Part shown: one piece after another, positions 41,174 through 49,815 of the stretch
How positions within the stretch are numbered: the first letter of the stretch is position 1
Layout: every line of letters begins with the position of its first letter
Origin: DATBLE01 sp963837265
GTDB lineage: Bacteria > Actinomycetota > Thermoleophilia > Gaiellales > Gaiellaceae
Assembly: GCA_963837265.1 (NCBI GenBank)
Contig: CAWIMQ010000004.1
Span: forward strand, 124,001-188,000
Direction of reading: 5' to 3'
Length of the DNA: 64,000 bases
Position numbers and translations under genes: made by a program
The notes under the pieces: generated by a model
Database searches by the model: none
The model's input: the letters and a program-made list of their open reading frames with translations, nothing else
What the model was told of the DNA's origin: nothing

Positions 41174-42642
41174 GCGTCGTCGACGTCGTCGACACGACGA
41201 TGCGCGACGGCAACCAGAGCCTCTGGAGCGCGACCGGGCTGACGACGCCCGACGTGCTCTCGATCGCGCCGACGGTCGACCGGGTCGGATTCCACGCCGC
41301 CGACTTCACCTCGAGCACGCACATGGCGGTCTCGGTCCGCTTCCACCGGGAGGATCCCTGGGAGCGCATCCGGCTCGTCAGCGCCGCGATGCCGGCCACA
41401 CCGCTGAGCTTCATCACGACCGGGATGCGCTTCATCACGTGGGTCCCGGCCGACCGGGAGGTGATGGAGCTCGTCTTCAGGTGTGTAGCGCGAAACGGAA
41501 TCCGTCGCTTCCAGATCGCCGATCCGTCCAACGACCCGGCCCGGCTGCGGAGACTGGCCGCGATGGCGCGGGCGGCCGGGGTCGAGGAGGTCGTGGTCGG
41601 CCTCACCTACTCGGTCAGCGAGGTGCACACCCACGCCTACTACGCCGAGCGCGCCGCCGCCCTCGCCGGCTGCGAGGACCTGGACCGCCTCTACCTGAAG
41701 GACCCCGGCGGGCTGCTCACCGCGGACGCCGTGCGCGAGCTGGCGCCGCACTTCCTCCGCGCCGCCGGGAACCGGACCGTGGAGCTGCACAGCCACTGCA
41801 CGATCGGGCTCGCGCCGTTCGTCTACCTGGAGGGCGTGCGGGCCGGGCTGCGGGTGCTGCACACGGCGGTCGGCCCACTCGCCCGGGGCACCTCCAATCC
41901 GGCCGCCGAGACCACGCTCCGCGACCTCGAGGCAGAAGGCTTCGCCCACAGGCTCGACGCCGACGCCCTCGCTGCCGTCTCGGCCCACTTTGCGGAGATC
42001 GCCCGCACGAAGGGCCTCCCGACCGGGGAGCCGCAGGATTTCGACGCCACCTACTACCACCATCAGCTCGCCGGGGGCATGGTCTCGACCACCCGCCGCA
42101 TGCTCGAGGAGCTCGGCCGGCCCGAGCTGTTCGACGCCGCGCTCGAGGAGGTCGGCCGCGTGCGCGCCGAGATGGGCTACCCGATCATCGTCACGCCGGT
42201 CTCGCAGCTCGTCGCCACGCAGGCGGCCCGGAACGTGATCGACGGCGAGCGCTGGGCGAACGTCTCCGACGAGACCGTCCGCTACTTCCTCGGGCACTAC
42301 GGCGATCCGGCCGCGCCCGTCGACCCTGCGGTGGCCGAGCGGGTGCTCTCGCGGCCGCGCGCCGAGGAGCTGCGCGGGCTGGAGCCTCTGCACCTCGAAG
42401 GCGCGCGCGCGCGCTTCGGGCGCCGGATCTCCGACGAGGAGCTCCTGCTCCGGCTGACGATGCCGGCCGAGCAGGTGGACGCGATGCTCGCGTCGCCGCA
42501 GGCCGGAGCCGGCTCGCGGCCGCCTGCCCCGAAGCGCCACCCCGTGGTCACGCTCCTGAATGCGGTCGCCGAGCGCCGGCCGGTCACGCACCTGCGCGTG
42601 CAGGCCGGCGACGAGCTGGTGGTGTGGCGCCGTGCGACTTGA
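41170..42642 (+). CDS. HMGL-like carboxyltransferase (pyruvate carboxylase/oxaloacetate decarboxylase alpha type)
   Basis: 490 residues. The HMGL-like barrel begins VDTTMRDGNQSLWSA (metal Asp, Arg), has LYLKDPGGLL with the Lys that is carbamylated in the family, and VELHSHCTIGLAP with the two metal His. The C-terminal PYC_OADA helical region continues (YHHQLAGGMVSTTRRMLEELG, EVGRVRAEMGYP, VTPVSQLVATQAARNV). No biotinyl domain is attached, since the separate carrier precedes it. Classic members move a carboxyl group between biotin and pyruvate/oxaloacetate. The LKDPGG loop differs from the usual KDMAG, so another acceptor is possible. Confidence 0.83.
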   Translation: MSVVDVVDTTMRDGNQSLWSATGLTTPDVLSIAPTVDRVGFHAADFTSSTHMAVSVRFHREDPWERIRLVSAAMPATPLSFITTGMRFITWVPADREVMELVFRCVARNGIRRFQIADPSNDPARLRRLAAMARAAGVEEVVVGLTYSVSEVHTHAYYAERAAALAGCEDLDRLYLKDPGGLLTADAVRELAPHFLRAAGNRTVELHSHCTIGLAPFVYLEGVRAGLRVLHTAVGPLARGTSNPAAETTLRDLEAEGFAHRLDADALAAVSAHFAEIARTKGLPTGEPQDFDATYYHHQLAGGMVSTTRRMLEELGRPELFDAALEEVGRVRAEMGYPIIVTPVSQLVATQAARNVIDGERWANVSDETVRYFLGHYGDPAAPVDPAVAERVLSRPRAEELRGLEPLHLEGARARFGRRISDEELLLRLTMPAEQVDAMLASPQAGAGSRPPAPKRHPVVTLLNAVAERRPVTHLRVQAGDELVVWRRAT

Positions 42643-43438
42643 CGACGTCCGCGGCTTCGTCCTCGACATCGACGGGACGCTGGTCCACCGGGCGGGCGAC
42701 GAGGTGCGCCTCCAGCCGGGCGCAACCGACGTCCTCGCGGCGATCCGCGCCTCGGGGCGGCGGCTCGTCCTGTTCACGAACGGCAGCCACCTGGCTCCCG
42801 AGACCTTCGCCGCCGGCCTGCGCGCGGCCGGGCTCGACGTCGCCGACGACGAGCTCCTGACGCCGCTCCGGAGCGTCCAGTCCTACCTCGGCGCGCAGCG
42901 GCGCGGCGGCCCGGTGCTCGCGTTCGCCACCGACGAGGCGCGCGAGTACCTCGTTCGGCAGGGCGTGCCGATCCTCGCGGACGCGAGGGCGCAGCCCGCC
43001 GCCGTGTTCGTCGCGCACGCGGACGACGTCCGGTTCGAGGCGCTCGAGCGGGCCGCGCGCGCGGTGCTCGCCGGCGCGCGCCTCCTGACCGGGAGCTACG
43101 CGCCCGCGTACGCGGGCGCGAACGGGCCGATCATCAGCCGCGGCGCGATGCTGACCGCGGCGCTCGCGAAGGCGACCGGCGCGCGTCCGGTCGTCGTCGG
43201 GAAGCCCTCGCGGGCGGCGCTGCGGACGATCAGCGAGCGCGTCGGCGCGCCCCCCGCGGAGCTTGCGGTGATCGGCGACGATCTCGGCATGGACATCGCG
43301 CTCGGACGCCTGGGCGGTGCCCGGACGATCCTCGTCCGCAGCGGGATCAGCGGCGACCTCGAGCTCGACGACGTTCCCGCGCGCAGGCGCCCGGACGCGG
43401 TCGTCGACTCGGTGGCCGAGGTGCTCGACTGGCTGTGA
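42632..43438 (+). CDS. HAD superfamily IIA phosphatase (NagD-like)
   Basis: 268 residues. Motif 1 FVLDIDGTLVH, motif 2 LVLFTNGS, Lys in VVVGKPS and motif 4 VIGDDLGMDIALG, with the C2A-type cap of NagD and nitrophenylphosphatase-like enzymes in between. GTG 42632 overlaps the carboxyltransferase by 11 bases, so it is the last gene of this operon. Members dephosphorylate nucleotides, sugar phosphates and aryl phosphates. In this operon it could remove the phosphate added by the two-part kinase. Confidence 0.83.
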   Translation: MRLDDVRGFVLDIDGTLVHRAGDEVRLQPGATDVLAAIRASGRRLVLFTNGSHLAPETFAAGLRAAGLDVADDELLTPLRSVQSYLGAQRRGGPVLAFATDEAREYLVRQGVPILADARAQPAAVFVAHADDVRFEALERAARAVLAGARLLTGSYAPAYAGANGPIISRGAMLTAALAKATGARPVVVGKPSRAALRTISERVGAPPAELAVIGDDLGMDIALGRLGGARTILVRSGISGDLELDDVPARRRPDAVVDSVAEVLDWL

Positions 43439-43439
43439 G

Positions 43440-44264
43440 TCAGGCCGGGACCGGCGCAGCCGCGGGCCGATAGCCGGTGCTGGCGGAGATCTCGTCCGCG
43501 GTGTGCTTCAGCGCCGGGCTGAGCCGGACGACGAGATCCTCCATCGAGACCAGCGAGCGGTGCACGGCGAGGTTGATCGCCGCGGAGACGGCGCCCGACC
43601 GGTCGCGTACGGGCACGGCGATCGAGCGCAGGCCGTAGGCGAGCTCCTCGTTGTTGACGGCAAGGCCGGCCTCGCGCACGACCGCGAGCGCGGCGGCGAG
43701 CGCAGCGCGGTCGGCCAGCGCGTTCGGCCCGCGCTGCTGGAACTGGACGCGGTCGAGCACGGCCTCGCGCTCCTGCTCCGGGAGGAAGGCGAGCAGGACC
43801 TTGCCCATCGAGGTGCAGTAGGCGGGCAGGCGGGAGCCGACGTGGAGGTTGAGGTCGATCTCGCGCTGGCCCTGCTGGGTGGTGCGGCAGCGCTCGATGT
43901 AGACGATGTCCGTCCCGTCGAGGATCGCCATGTTCACCGTGTGCCCGGTCTCGTCCGAGAGCTGCTGCAGGTGCGAGGCGGCGATCTCGCGGAGCTCCAT
44001 CGAGTTGATCGCGGAGAAGCCGAGGTCGAGGACGCGCGGGCCGAGCCGGTACTTGCGCGACTGCGGGTTCTGCTGCAGGTAGCCGAGCCGGGCGAGCGTG
44101 GCGACGTATCGGTGCGAGGTGCTACGGGTCAGGCCGAGCTCGCGGGCGAGCTCGCTGATGCCGAGCTCGGCCCTCGCCGGCCTGAACGCGGACAGGATCG
44201 CGAGGCCACGCTCGAGCGACTGGGACTGGCCGACCCCGCCGGATGGCTCAATGCGCGCATCCAT
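43440..44264 (-). CDS. pcaR: IclR-family regulator of the PcaR/PobR type
   Basis: 274 residues. The N-terminal winged helix (SLERGLAILSAF, GISELARELGLTRSTSHRYV) is followed by an effector domain with the hallmarks of the beta-ketoadipate subgroup: RKYRLGPRVLDLGFSAINSM, AILDGTDIVYIERCR, VGSRLPAYCTSMGKVLLA and IAVPVRDRSGAV. Regulators of this group sense protocatechuate, beta-ketoadipate or 4-hydroxybenzoate. ATG 44264 follows TACGAT by seven bases, so the mRNA may be leaderless. A site shared with the pca promoter lies directly upstream. It is convergent with the HAD gene, one base apart. Confidence 0.87.
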   Translation of the reverse strand: MDARIEPSGGVGQSQSLERGLAILSAFRPARAELGISELARELGLTRSTSHRYVATLARLGYLQQNPQSRKYRLGPRVLDLGFSAINSMELREIAASHLQQLSDETGHTVNMAILDGTDIVYIERCRTTQQGQREIDLNLHVGSRLPAYCTSMGKVLLAFLPEQEREAVLDRVQFQQRGPNALADRAALAAALAVVREAGLAVNNEELAYGLRSIAVPVRDRSGAVSAAINLAVHRSLVSMEDLVVRLSPALKHTADEISASTGYRPAAAPVPA

Positions 44265-44275
44265 CGCCCGAATCG

Positions 44276-44290
44276 TAGAACACTGTCTCG
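44276..44290. promoter_or_regulatory. PcaR-like site upstream of pcaR (autoregulation)
   Basis: TAGAACACTGTCTCG differs at only three of 15 positions from the site at 48184-48198 in the pca promoter. It starts 12 bases before the pcaR start codon and overlaps its likely -10 (TACGAT on the minus strand). Binding here would repress the regulator gene. Confidence 0.55.
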
Positions 44291-44381
44291 GCCAGCGGAT
44301 CTCACCACCGGAAACGGCGGGGGAACGGAGCGTGCGGCGGGTGCCGGGCGCCGGCACCCGGGCACCCGCCGCAGCCCGCAC

Positions 44382-45629
44382 TCAGACGACCTTGAACGTC
44401 CCCTTCAGGGACGCCGTCGCGTCGCTCGAGAAGGTGTACGTCCCCTTCCCGAGCTTGAGCGTCCACGTGCTCCTGCCCGCCTTCTTCACGCCGGTCGACC
44501 GGTTCACGCCGGGACCGCGCAGGTGGAAGTTCTGCCTGGCCGAGCGATCGGCGACCACGAACGTGTAGCTGCCGGCCTGGAGCGTCTTGAAGGACTTGCC
44601 GTCGACCCTGAGCGAGATCGTCGACTTGCCGACGTCGCCCTGGATCGTCAGGCCGGTGGCGATCGAGGCCGGGACCAGCTGCGTCAGGTTCGGGAGCGCC
44701 GTGATCACCCCGTACTGCTTCGAGTACTTCGCGAGCGTGAGCAGCTGCCGGCGGTCGATCAGCGGGCTCCAGATCGGCAGCCGGATGTTCCTGATCGCGG
44801 CGGGCAGCAACCCGCGTACCTCCTCGGGATGAGCCTGCGCGTAGGCGAGCGACTGGCCCATCGCGTCGTGGAACTTCTTGGCCAGGTCCGGGTTCTTCGT
44901 CGTCCAGTCGTCGAGGCCGACGTAGGTGCCGATCGGGAAGTACTTGCCGAGCACCGGCCCCGGCGCCATCACGATCCGGTCGCCGTCCAGGGTCAGGCCC
45001 TGCGTGACGAACGGCTCCGGCGCCCAGTAGGCGTCGATCTGGCCGTTGTTCAGCGCCGTGCGCATGGCCGGGAACGGGATCGCGACCAGCTTGATCGAGT
45101 TCGGGTCGACGCCGACCTTCTGCAGGGCGGCCTTGATCATCACCTCGCCGACGCCCTTGAGCGCGTTGGCCGCGATCGTCTTGCCGGCCAGGTCGGCGGC
45201 CGTCCGGATCGAGCTGGAGCCCTTGACCATGATGTTCTGCCAGTTGTCGTCCACCGACGTGCCCTCGACGTCGCTCGCCGACACCGTCGTCACCTTGATC
45301 CCCTGCGTCCACGCGATCATCGCCGGCACCCACCCGACGTAGCCGATGTCCGCGGAGTGGTTGGCGAGCGCCAGGACGATGTCGTTGCCGCTCTGCAGGA
45401 CGACCTTCTTGATCTCGATCCCCTGGGCGGCGAAGAAGCCCTTGGCGATCCCGAGGTCGAGCGGGAAGCCGTTCGCGATCGGCAGCGTGTCCAGCGTGAT
45501 CGTGGTCAGCGCCCGCCGCTCGGGCTTCTGCGGGGCGCTCGTCGCCGGCCCGACCGACATCAGCAAGAGCGCCGCCGCGGCGACGATCGCCACGGCGATC
45601 GGGTGCCGGCGGCTCCTCGTGACTCTCAT
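44382..45629 (-). CDS. SsuA/NMT1-type ABC substrate-binding protein with a C-terminal cupredoxin-like domain
   Basis: 415 residues, ATG 45629 after AGGAGGGAG. Residues 1-40 are a signal peptide. Residues about 45-325 are a type II binding protein of the sulfonate/nitrate/taurine class (LPIANGFPLDLGIAKGFF, ADIGYVGWVPA, AALNNGQIDAYWAPEPF-type segments). From about 328 there is an added beta-rich domain (FHLRGPGVNRSTGV, STWTLKLGKGTYTF, ASLKGTFKVV). It resembles small blue-copper-like domains common in related actinobacteria, but the usual His and Cys ligands (a CDPH-type loop) are replaced, here SSDAT. The extra domain is unusual for a binding protein and may dock it to the wall or a partner. 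Aromatic or sulfonate uptake is inferred. Confidence 0.8.
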   Translation of the reverse strand: MRVTRSRRHPIAVAIVAAAALLLMSVGPATSAPQKPERRALTTITLDTLPIANGFPLDLGIAKGFFAAQGIEIKKVVLQSGNDIVLALANHSADIGYVGWVPAMIAWTQGIKVTTVSASDVEGTSVDDNWQNIMVKGSSSIRTAADLAGKTIAANALKGVGEVMIKAALQKVGVDPNSIKLVAIPFPAMRTALNNGQIDAYWAPEPFVTQGLTLDGDRIVMAPGPVLGKYFPIGTYVGLDDWTTKNPDLAKKFHDAMGQSLAYAQAHPEEVRGLLPAAIRNIRLPIWSPLIDRRQLLTLAKYSKQYGVITALPNLTQLVPASIATGLTIQGDVGKSTISLRVDGKSFKTLQAGSYTFVVADRSARQNFHLRGPGVNRSTGVKKAGRSTWTLKLGKGTYTFSSDATASLKGTFKVV

Positions 45630-45760
45630 CAGTTCTCCCTCCTGCGACCTGTCGCAGCCGCGAGTGATGTGAACGTCCGGGCAACAGCCTTGCGTGGCGC
45701 CCAAGTATGACCCACAGTTGATCCGCTGACCAGACCTCTGTTCCGGATAGCGGGACTCCG

Positions 45761-46540
45761 TCAGCGGTGCGTGGGCGCCCCCCGGTCGCGCTTGATCAGC
45801 CTGTACACGTGAGCGCGAAGGTGCGTGAACTCCGGTAGCTCCTTCGTCTCGATCTGGTCGCGCGGCCGCGGCAGGTCGACCCGGATCAGCTCCTCCACCT
45901 CGGTGGGCGCGTGCGTGAGGACGACGATCCGGTCGGAGAGGTAGACGGACTCGTCGATGTCGTGGGTGACGAAGAGGATGGTGATCTCGAACTCGTCCCG
46001 CACCCGCAGGACGAGGTCCTCCAGGTCGCCCCGGGTCTGCGCGTCGACCGAGGCGAACGGCTCGTCCATGAGCAGGATCGAGGGCTGGTAGGCGAGCGCG
46101 CGGGCGATCGCGACCCGCTGCTGCATCCCCCCGGACAGCTGCCACGGGTACCGGTCCATGAAGCGGACGAGCCCGACGGCGCCGAGCGCCTCCTCGACCA
46201 GCGAGGCGCGCTGCCTTCTGGTCAGGTCCTTGTGGCGCAGCGGGAGCAGCACGTTGTTGCGGACGGACGTCCAGGGCATGAGCGAGCGGCTGTACTCCTG
46301 GAAGACGAGCGCCATCTCCTCGGGCGGCCCCGTGACGGGCCGGCCGCGGAGGGCGATCTCTCCCCTCGTCGGCCGGAGCAGGCCGGCGACGCACTTGAGC
46401 AGCGTGGTCTTGCCGCAGCCGGACGGGCCGACGACGCAGACGAGCTCGCCCGCCTCGATCGCGAACGAGACGCTGCCGATCGCGTGCGTCTCCCCCGCGC
46501 CGGTGCTGTAGGTCTTCCCGAGGTCCCTGATCTCGAGCAT
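45761..46540 (-). CDS. SsuB/TauB-type ABC importer ATPase
   Basis: 259 residues; Walker A GPSGCGKTT, Q-loop in LVFQEYSRSLMPW, signature LSGGMQQR, Walker B ILLMDEPFASVD and switch His in VTHDIDES, all typical of the nitrate/sulfonate/taurine subclass. It follows the permease gene by four bases and precedes the binding-protein gene by 131 bases, a gap that shows only the binding protein's ribosome site. Confidence 0.88.
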   Translation of the reverse strand: MLEIRDLGKTYSTGAGETHAIGSVSFAIEAGELVCVVGPSGCGKTTLLKCVAGLLRPTRGEIALRGRPVTGPPEEMALVFQEYSRSLMPWTSVRNNVLLPLRHKDLTRRQRASLVEEALGAVGLVRFMDRYPWQLSGGMQQRVAIARALAYQPSILLMDEPFASVDAQTRGDLEDLVLRVRDEFEITILFVTHDIDESVYLSDRIVVLTHAPTEVEELIRVDLPRPRDQIETKELPEFTHLRAHVYRLIKRDRGAPTHR

Positions 46541-46544
46541 CGCC

Positions 46545-47327
46545 TCAGCTCGCCGCCGCCCGCCACCCGCGGTGCCAGGCGAGCAGGCGGCGCTCGAGGA
46601 GGAGGAAGAGCAGGTTGAGCACGTAGCCGAGCACGCCGATCAGGAGGATCGCCGCCCACATCGGCACCAGCTGGAAGGTGTTCTTCGAGATCAGGAGGAC
46701 GTAGCCGACGCCGCTCGTGCTGGAGAAGTACTCGCTCAGCACCATCATGATCACCGCGAGCGAGACGCTGTTCCGCATCCCGGCGACGATCTGCGGCAGG
46801 GCCGCGGGCAGGACGATCCGCCCGATCCGCTCGAGGCGCGGGATCCCGTACGAGCGTGCCGTCTCGATCAGGGTCGGGTCGATGCCGCGGACCCCGTCCA
46901 TCGTGTTCAGCAGCACCGGGAACAGGCAGAAGAAGGCGATGAAGGAGACCTTCTGCGTGTTTCCGATCGAGTGCACGAGGACGATCGAGATCGGCAGCAG
47001 CGCCGGCGGCGGGATCGCCCGCCAGTACTCGATGTGCGGCATCGCGGCGCGCCGGGCGATCGAGGAGAGCCCGAGTGGGATCCCGAGGGCGACACCGGCG
47101 ACGACCGCGATCGCGAAGCCGAGGCCGATCCGCTCGAGGCTCGGGACCACGTGCGTGCCGAACTCGGAGAACAGCCACAGCCTGCGGAACTCGACCAGGA
47201 TCGTCGTCGGCTTGGGGAACCTGGACGAGTGGGCCGCGGCGGTCCAGAGCTGCCATCCGGCGAGGAGCGCGATCGGCACCGCGAGCTCGACCAGGACCCT
47301 GGTGATCCGGTCGGCACGGGTGGTCAT
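46545..47327 (-). CDS. SsuC/TauC-type ABC importer permease 1
   Basis: 260 residues of a six-helix permease with the EAA loop ETARSYGIPRLERIGRIVLPAALPQIVAG and the WRAIPPPALLPI segment. ATG 47327 overlaps the stop of the second permease (ATGA), so both are made together and probably form a heterodimer. Confidence 0.87.
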   Translation of the reverse strand: MTTRADRITRVLVELAVPIALLAGWQLWTAAAHSSRFPKPTTILVEFRRLWLFSEFGTHVVPSLERIGLGFAIAVVAGVALGIPLGLSSIARRAAMPHIEYWRAIPPPALLPISIVLVHSIGNTQKVSFIAFFCLFPVLLNTMDGVRGIDPTLIETARSYGIPRLERIGRIVLPAALPQIVAGMRNSVSLAVIMMVLSEYFSSTSGVGYVLLISKNTFQLVPMWAAILLIGVLGYVLNLLFLLLERRLLAWHRGWRAAAS

Positions 47328-48169
47328 GCCGCCTCCCGCTGCGACGGGTGCCAGCGCAGCGCCAGCCGCTCGCCAGAGCTGACGAGTAGGTGAATCGCCA
47401 CGCCCAGGAAGCCGGTCGCGAGCGCGAGCGCGTACAGCTGGTCGTTCAGCCCGAAGGCCTGGGCGTAGTTGACGCTCTGGCCGAGCCCGGGGATGCCCAT
47501 GAAGAGCTCGGCGGTGAAGGCGAGGATCAGGGAGACGGTCGAGGAGATCCGGACACCGGTGGCGATGTAGGGTACCGCGCTCGGCAACGTGATCCGGTAT
47601 AGGCGCTCGAGCCTGCCGATCCCGAACGAGCGCGCGGTGTCGACCGCAATCGGGTCGACGTCGCGGACGCCGTACATGGTCTGGACGAGCAGCGGCCAGA
47701 ACGCGCCGAACGTGGCGAGGAAGACCTCGCTCTTCAGGTTCGTGCCGAGCGTGAGGAAGAGGAGCGGGATCAGGGCGGCGGAGGGGATCGGGCGCAGGAA
47801 CTCGATCGGGACCCGGAACGCCGCCGCGGCGAGCGGGCTGGACCCGAGCACGATCCCGACCGGCACGGCGAGCGCCGCCGCCAGCCCGAGCCCGATCGCC
47901 CACCCGCGCACGGTCTGCCCCAGCGCGATCCAGAACGACGAGGTCTGCACCAGCGACCACAGCTCCTCGACCGCGGTGCTCATCGCGGGCAGGTCGCGCT
48001 CCGAGATCGCGCCGGTCCGCGAGATCAGCTGCCAGAAGCCGAGCGCTGCGAGAACGGAGGCGACCGGAATGGCGAGCTCGAGCAGCCTTGCGGCCGCGCG
48101 CGACGTGCCTCGACCGGTCCGCGGGCGGGGAGGACCGGCGAGGCTGCCGGTGCTCACGTTGCTGCTCAT
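47324..48169 (-). CDS. SsuC/TauC-type ABC importer permease 2
   Basis: 281 residues, the same family as permease 1: FLRPIPSAALIPLLFL and the EAA loop DTARSFGIGRLERLYRITLPSAVPYIATG. I use ATG 48169; ATG 48181 is possible but would run into the regulatory site. First gene of the importer operon, divergent from the vdh-pca operon across a region with a PcaR-like motif, so both may share control. Confidence 0.85.
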   Translation of the reverse strand: MSSNVSTGSLAGPPRPRTGRGTSRAAARLLELAIPVASVLAALGFWQLISRTGAISERDLPAMSTAVEELWSLVQTSSFWIALGQTVRGWAIGLGLAAALAVPVGIVLGSSPLAAAAFRVPIEFLRPIPSAALIPLLFLTLGTNLKSEVFLATFGAFWPLLVQTMYGVRDVDPIAVDTARSFGIGRLERLYRITLPSAVPYIATGVRISSTVSLILAFTAELFMGIPGLGQSVNYAQAFGLNDQLYALALATGFLGVAIHLLVSSGERLALRWHPSQREAA

Positions 48170-48183
48170 CGCGGTCCGCATAT

Positions 48184-48224
48184 TAGAACGCCGTCTTGAC
48201 AGGTGATAAAGAACCGCATAGGTT
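48184..48224 (+). promoter_or_regulatory. Promoter of the vdh-pca-pobA operon with a PcaR-like site
   Basis: TTGACA at 48196-48201, 17 bases, TAGGTT at 48219-48224: a near-ideal sigma-70-type promoter. The 15-base motif TAGAACGCCGTCTTG (48184-48198) runs into the -35, in the same phase as in the Liv operon promoter. A leader of about 118 bases follows, ending in GGAAGGGAGG before ATG 48349. Confidence 0.65.
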
Positions 48225-48348
48225 CGCTCATCTTTACTCTGAGCCGACAGACTTCTCTCCACGTGCGCGAATCGCCCATGAAATCGCCCTTTGCCGGCTC
48301 GCGGATCACGAGGCCGGACCAGGGGGCGGCCGGCCGGAAGGGAGGACG

Positions 48349-49815
48349 ATGACGACGACCGAGACCGAGGTGCGGGACCTTCACCACTTCATCGGCGGCG
48401 AGTGGGTACCGGGTGGGGCCGCGTTCGACGACACCGACCCGTTCACGGGCAAAGTGGTCGCGCGCGCGGCGGCCGGCACCCGCGAGGACGCGCGGCGGGC
48501 GGTCGAGGCCGCGGACGCCGCCTTCACGGCCTGGTGGAAGACGCCTCCGGCCGAGAAGCAGCGCGTCTTCCTGAAGGTGGCCGACCTCCTGGAGGGTCGC
48601 GGCGAGAGCGTCGCCGGTTGGCTCACGCGCGAGACCGGGTCCACCTTCGGCTTCGCGATGTTCCAGCTCCACTTCGTGGCCGGCCTCCTCCGCCAGGCGG
48701 CGGCGCTCGCGTATGCGCCGATCGGAGAGGTGATCCCCTCGGACGTCGGGCAGTTCGCGATGGGCCTGCGCCGCCCGGTCGGCGTCGTCGGCGCGATCGC
48801 CCCGTGGAATGCCGCGCTGATCCTCTCCGCGCGCTCGATCGCCGCGCCGCTGGCGCTGGGGAACACGGTCGTGCTGAAGCCGTCCGAGCTCTCCCCCTAC
48901 TCGGGCGGCCTGATCTGGGGCGAGCTGTTCGGCGAGGCCGGCCTGCCGGGCGGCGTGCTGAACGTCGTCACCCACGCCCCCGGCGACGCCGCCGCGATCG
49001 GCGACGAGCTGATCGAGAGCCCGGCCGTCCGCCGGCTCAACTTCACGGGCTCGACCGCGACCGGCCGGCGGCTGGCCGAGGCTGCGGGGCGCCAGCTGAA
49101 GCGGGTGGTGATGGAGCTCGGCGGGTACAACCCGCTGATCGTCCTGGCGGACGCCGATATGGACTACGCCGTGAACGCGACCGCCTTCGGGGCGTTCCTG
49201 CACCAGGGCCAGATCTGCATGTCGACGCGGAAGATCATCGTCGAGCGTGCGATCGCGGACGAGTTCACGCAGAAGCTCGCCGAGAAGACGAAGTCGCTGA
49301 AGGCCGGCGATCCGAGCCAGCACGACACGATCATCGGCCCCCTGATCACCGGCGGCGCGCTCGACCTCGTGGCGAGCCGCGTCGCGGACGCGGTCCAGAA
49401 GGGCGCGACCCTGCTGGCCGGCGGCGGAACGGTCGGGTCCTGCTACCAGGCGACGCTGCTCGCGAACGTCCCCGAGGACAGCGACTTCGCGCGGCACGAG
49501 ACGTTCGGCCCCGTGGCGGCGATCGAGGTCGTCGACGACGCGGCGGAGGCGGTCGCCCGGGCGAACGCGACCGCGTACGGGCTCTCGTCCGGGATCATCA
49601 CCCAGGACGCCGACCGGGGGCTCGCCCTCGCTCAGCAGATCGACGCGGGGATCGTCCACGTCAACGACCAGACCGTCGCCGACGAGCCGCAGATGCCGTT
49701 CGGCGGCGTCAAGGACTCGGGCTTCGGCCGCTTCGGCGGCAGCGCCGTGATCGACGAGTTCACCGAGCTGCGCTGGGTCACCGTGACGAGCGGGTCGCAT
49801 CCCTTCCCGTTCTGA
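48349..49815 (+). CDS. vdh: Aromatic aldehyde (vanillin/benzaldehyde-type) dehydrogenase
   Basis: 488 residues. Catalytic Cys in FLHQGQICMSTRK, general-base Glu in VMELGGYNP, NAD fold FTGSTATGR and the APWNAALILSARSIA pocket segment, as in vanillin and salicylaldehyde dehydrogenases. ATG 48349 follows GGAAGGGAGGACG. Being first in the pca operon, it should feed vanillin, 4-hydroxybenzaldehyde or protocatechualdehyde into the acids used by PobA, LigM and the dioxygenase. Its stop overlaps pcaI (TGATG). Confidence 0.85.
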   Translation: MTTTETEVRDLHHFIGGEWVPGGAAFDDTDPFTGKVVARAAAGTREDARRAVEAADAAFTAWWKTPPAEKQRVFLKVADLLEGRGESVAGWLTRETGSTFGFAMFQLHFVAGLLRQAAALAYAPIGEVIPSDVGQFAMGLRRPVGVVGAIAPWNAALILSARSIAAPLALGNTVVLKPSELSPYSGGLIWGELFGEAGLPGGVLNVVTHAPGDAAAIGDELIESPAVRRLNFTGSTATGRRLAEAAGRQLKRVVMELGGYNPLIVLADADMDYAVNATAFGAFLHQGQICMSTRKIIVERAIADEFTQKLAEKTKSLKAGDPSQHDTIIGPLITGGALDLVASRVADAVQKGATLLAGGGTVGSCYQATLLANVPEDSDFARHETFGPVAAIEVVDDAAEAVARANATAYGLSSGIITQDADRGLALAQQIDAGIVHVNDQTVADEPQMPFGGVKDSGFGRFGGSAVIDEFTELRWVTVTSGSHPFPF

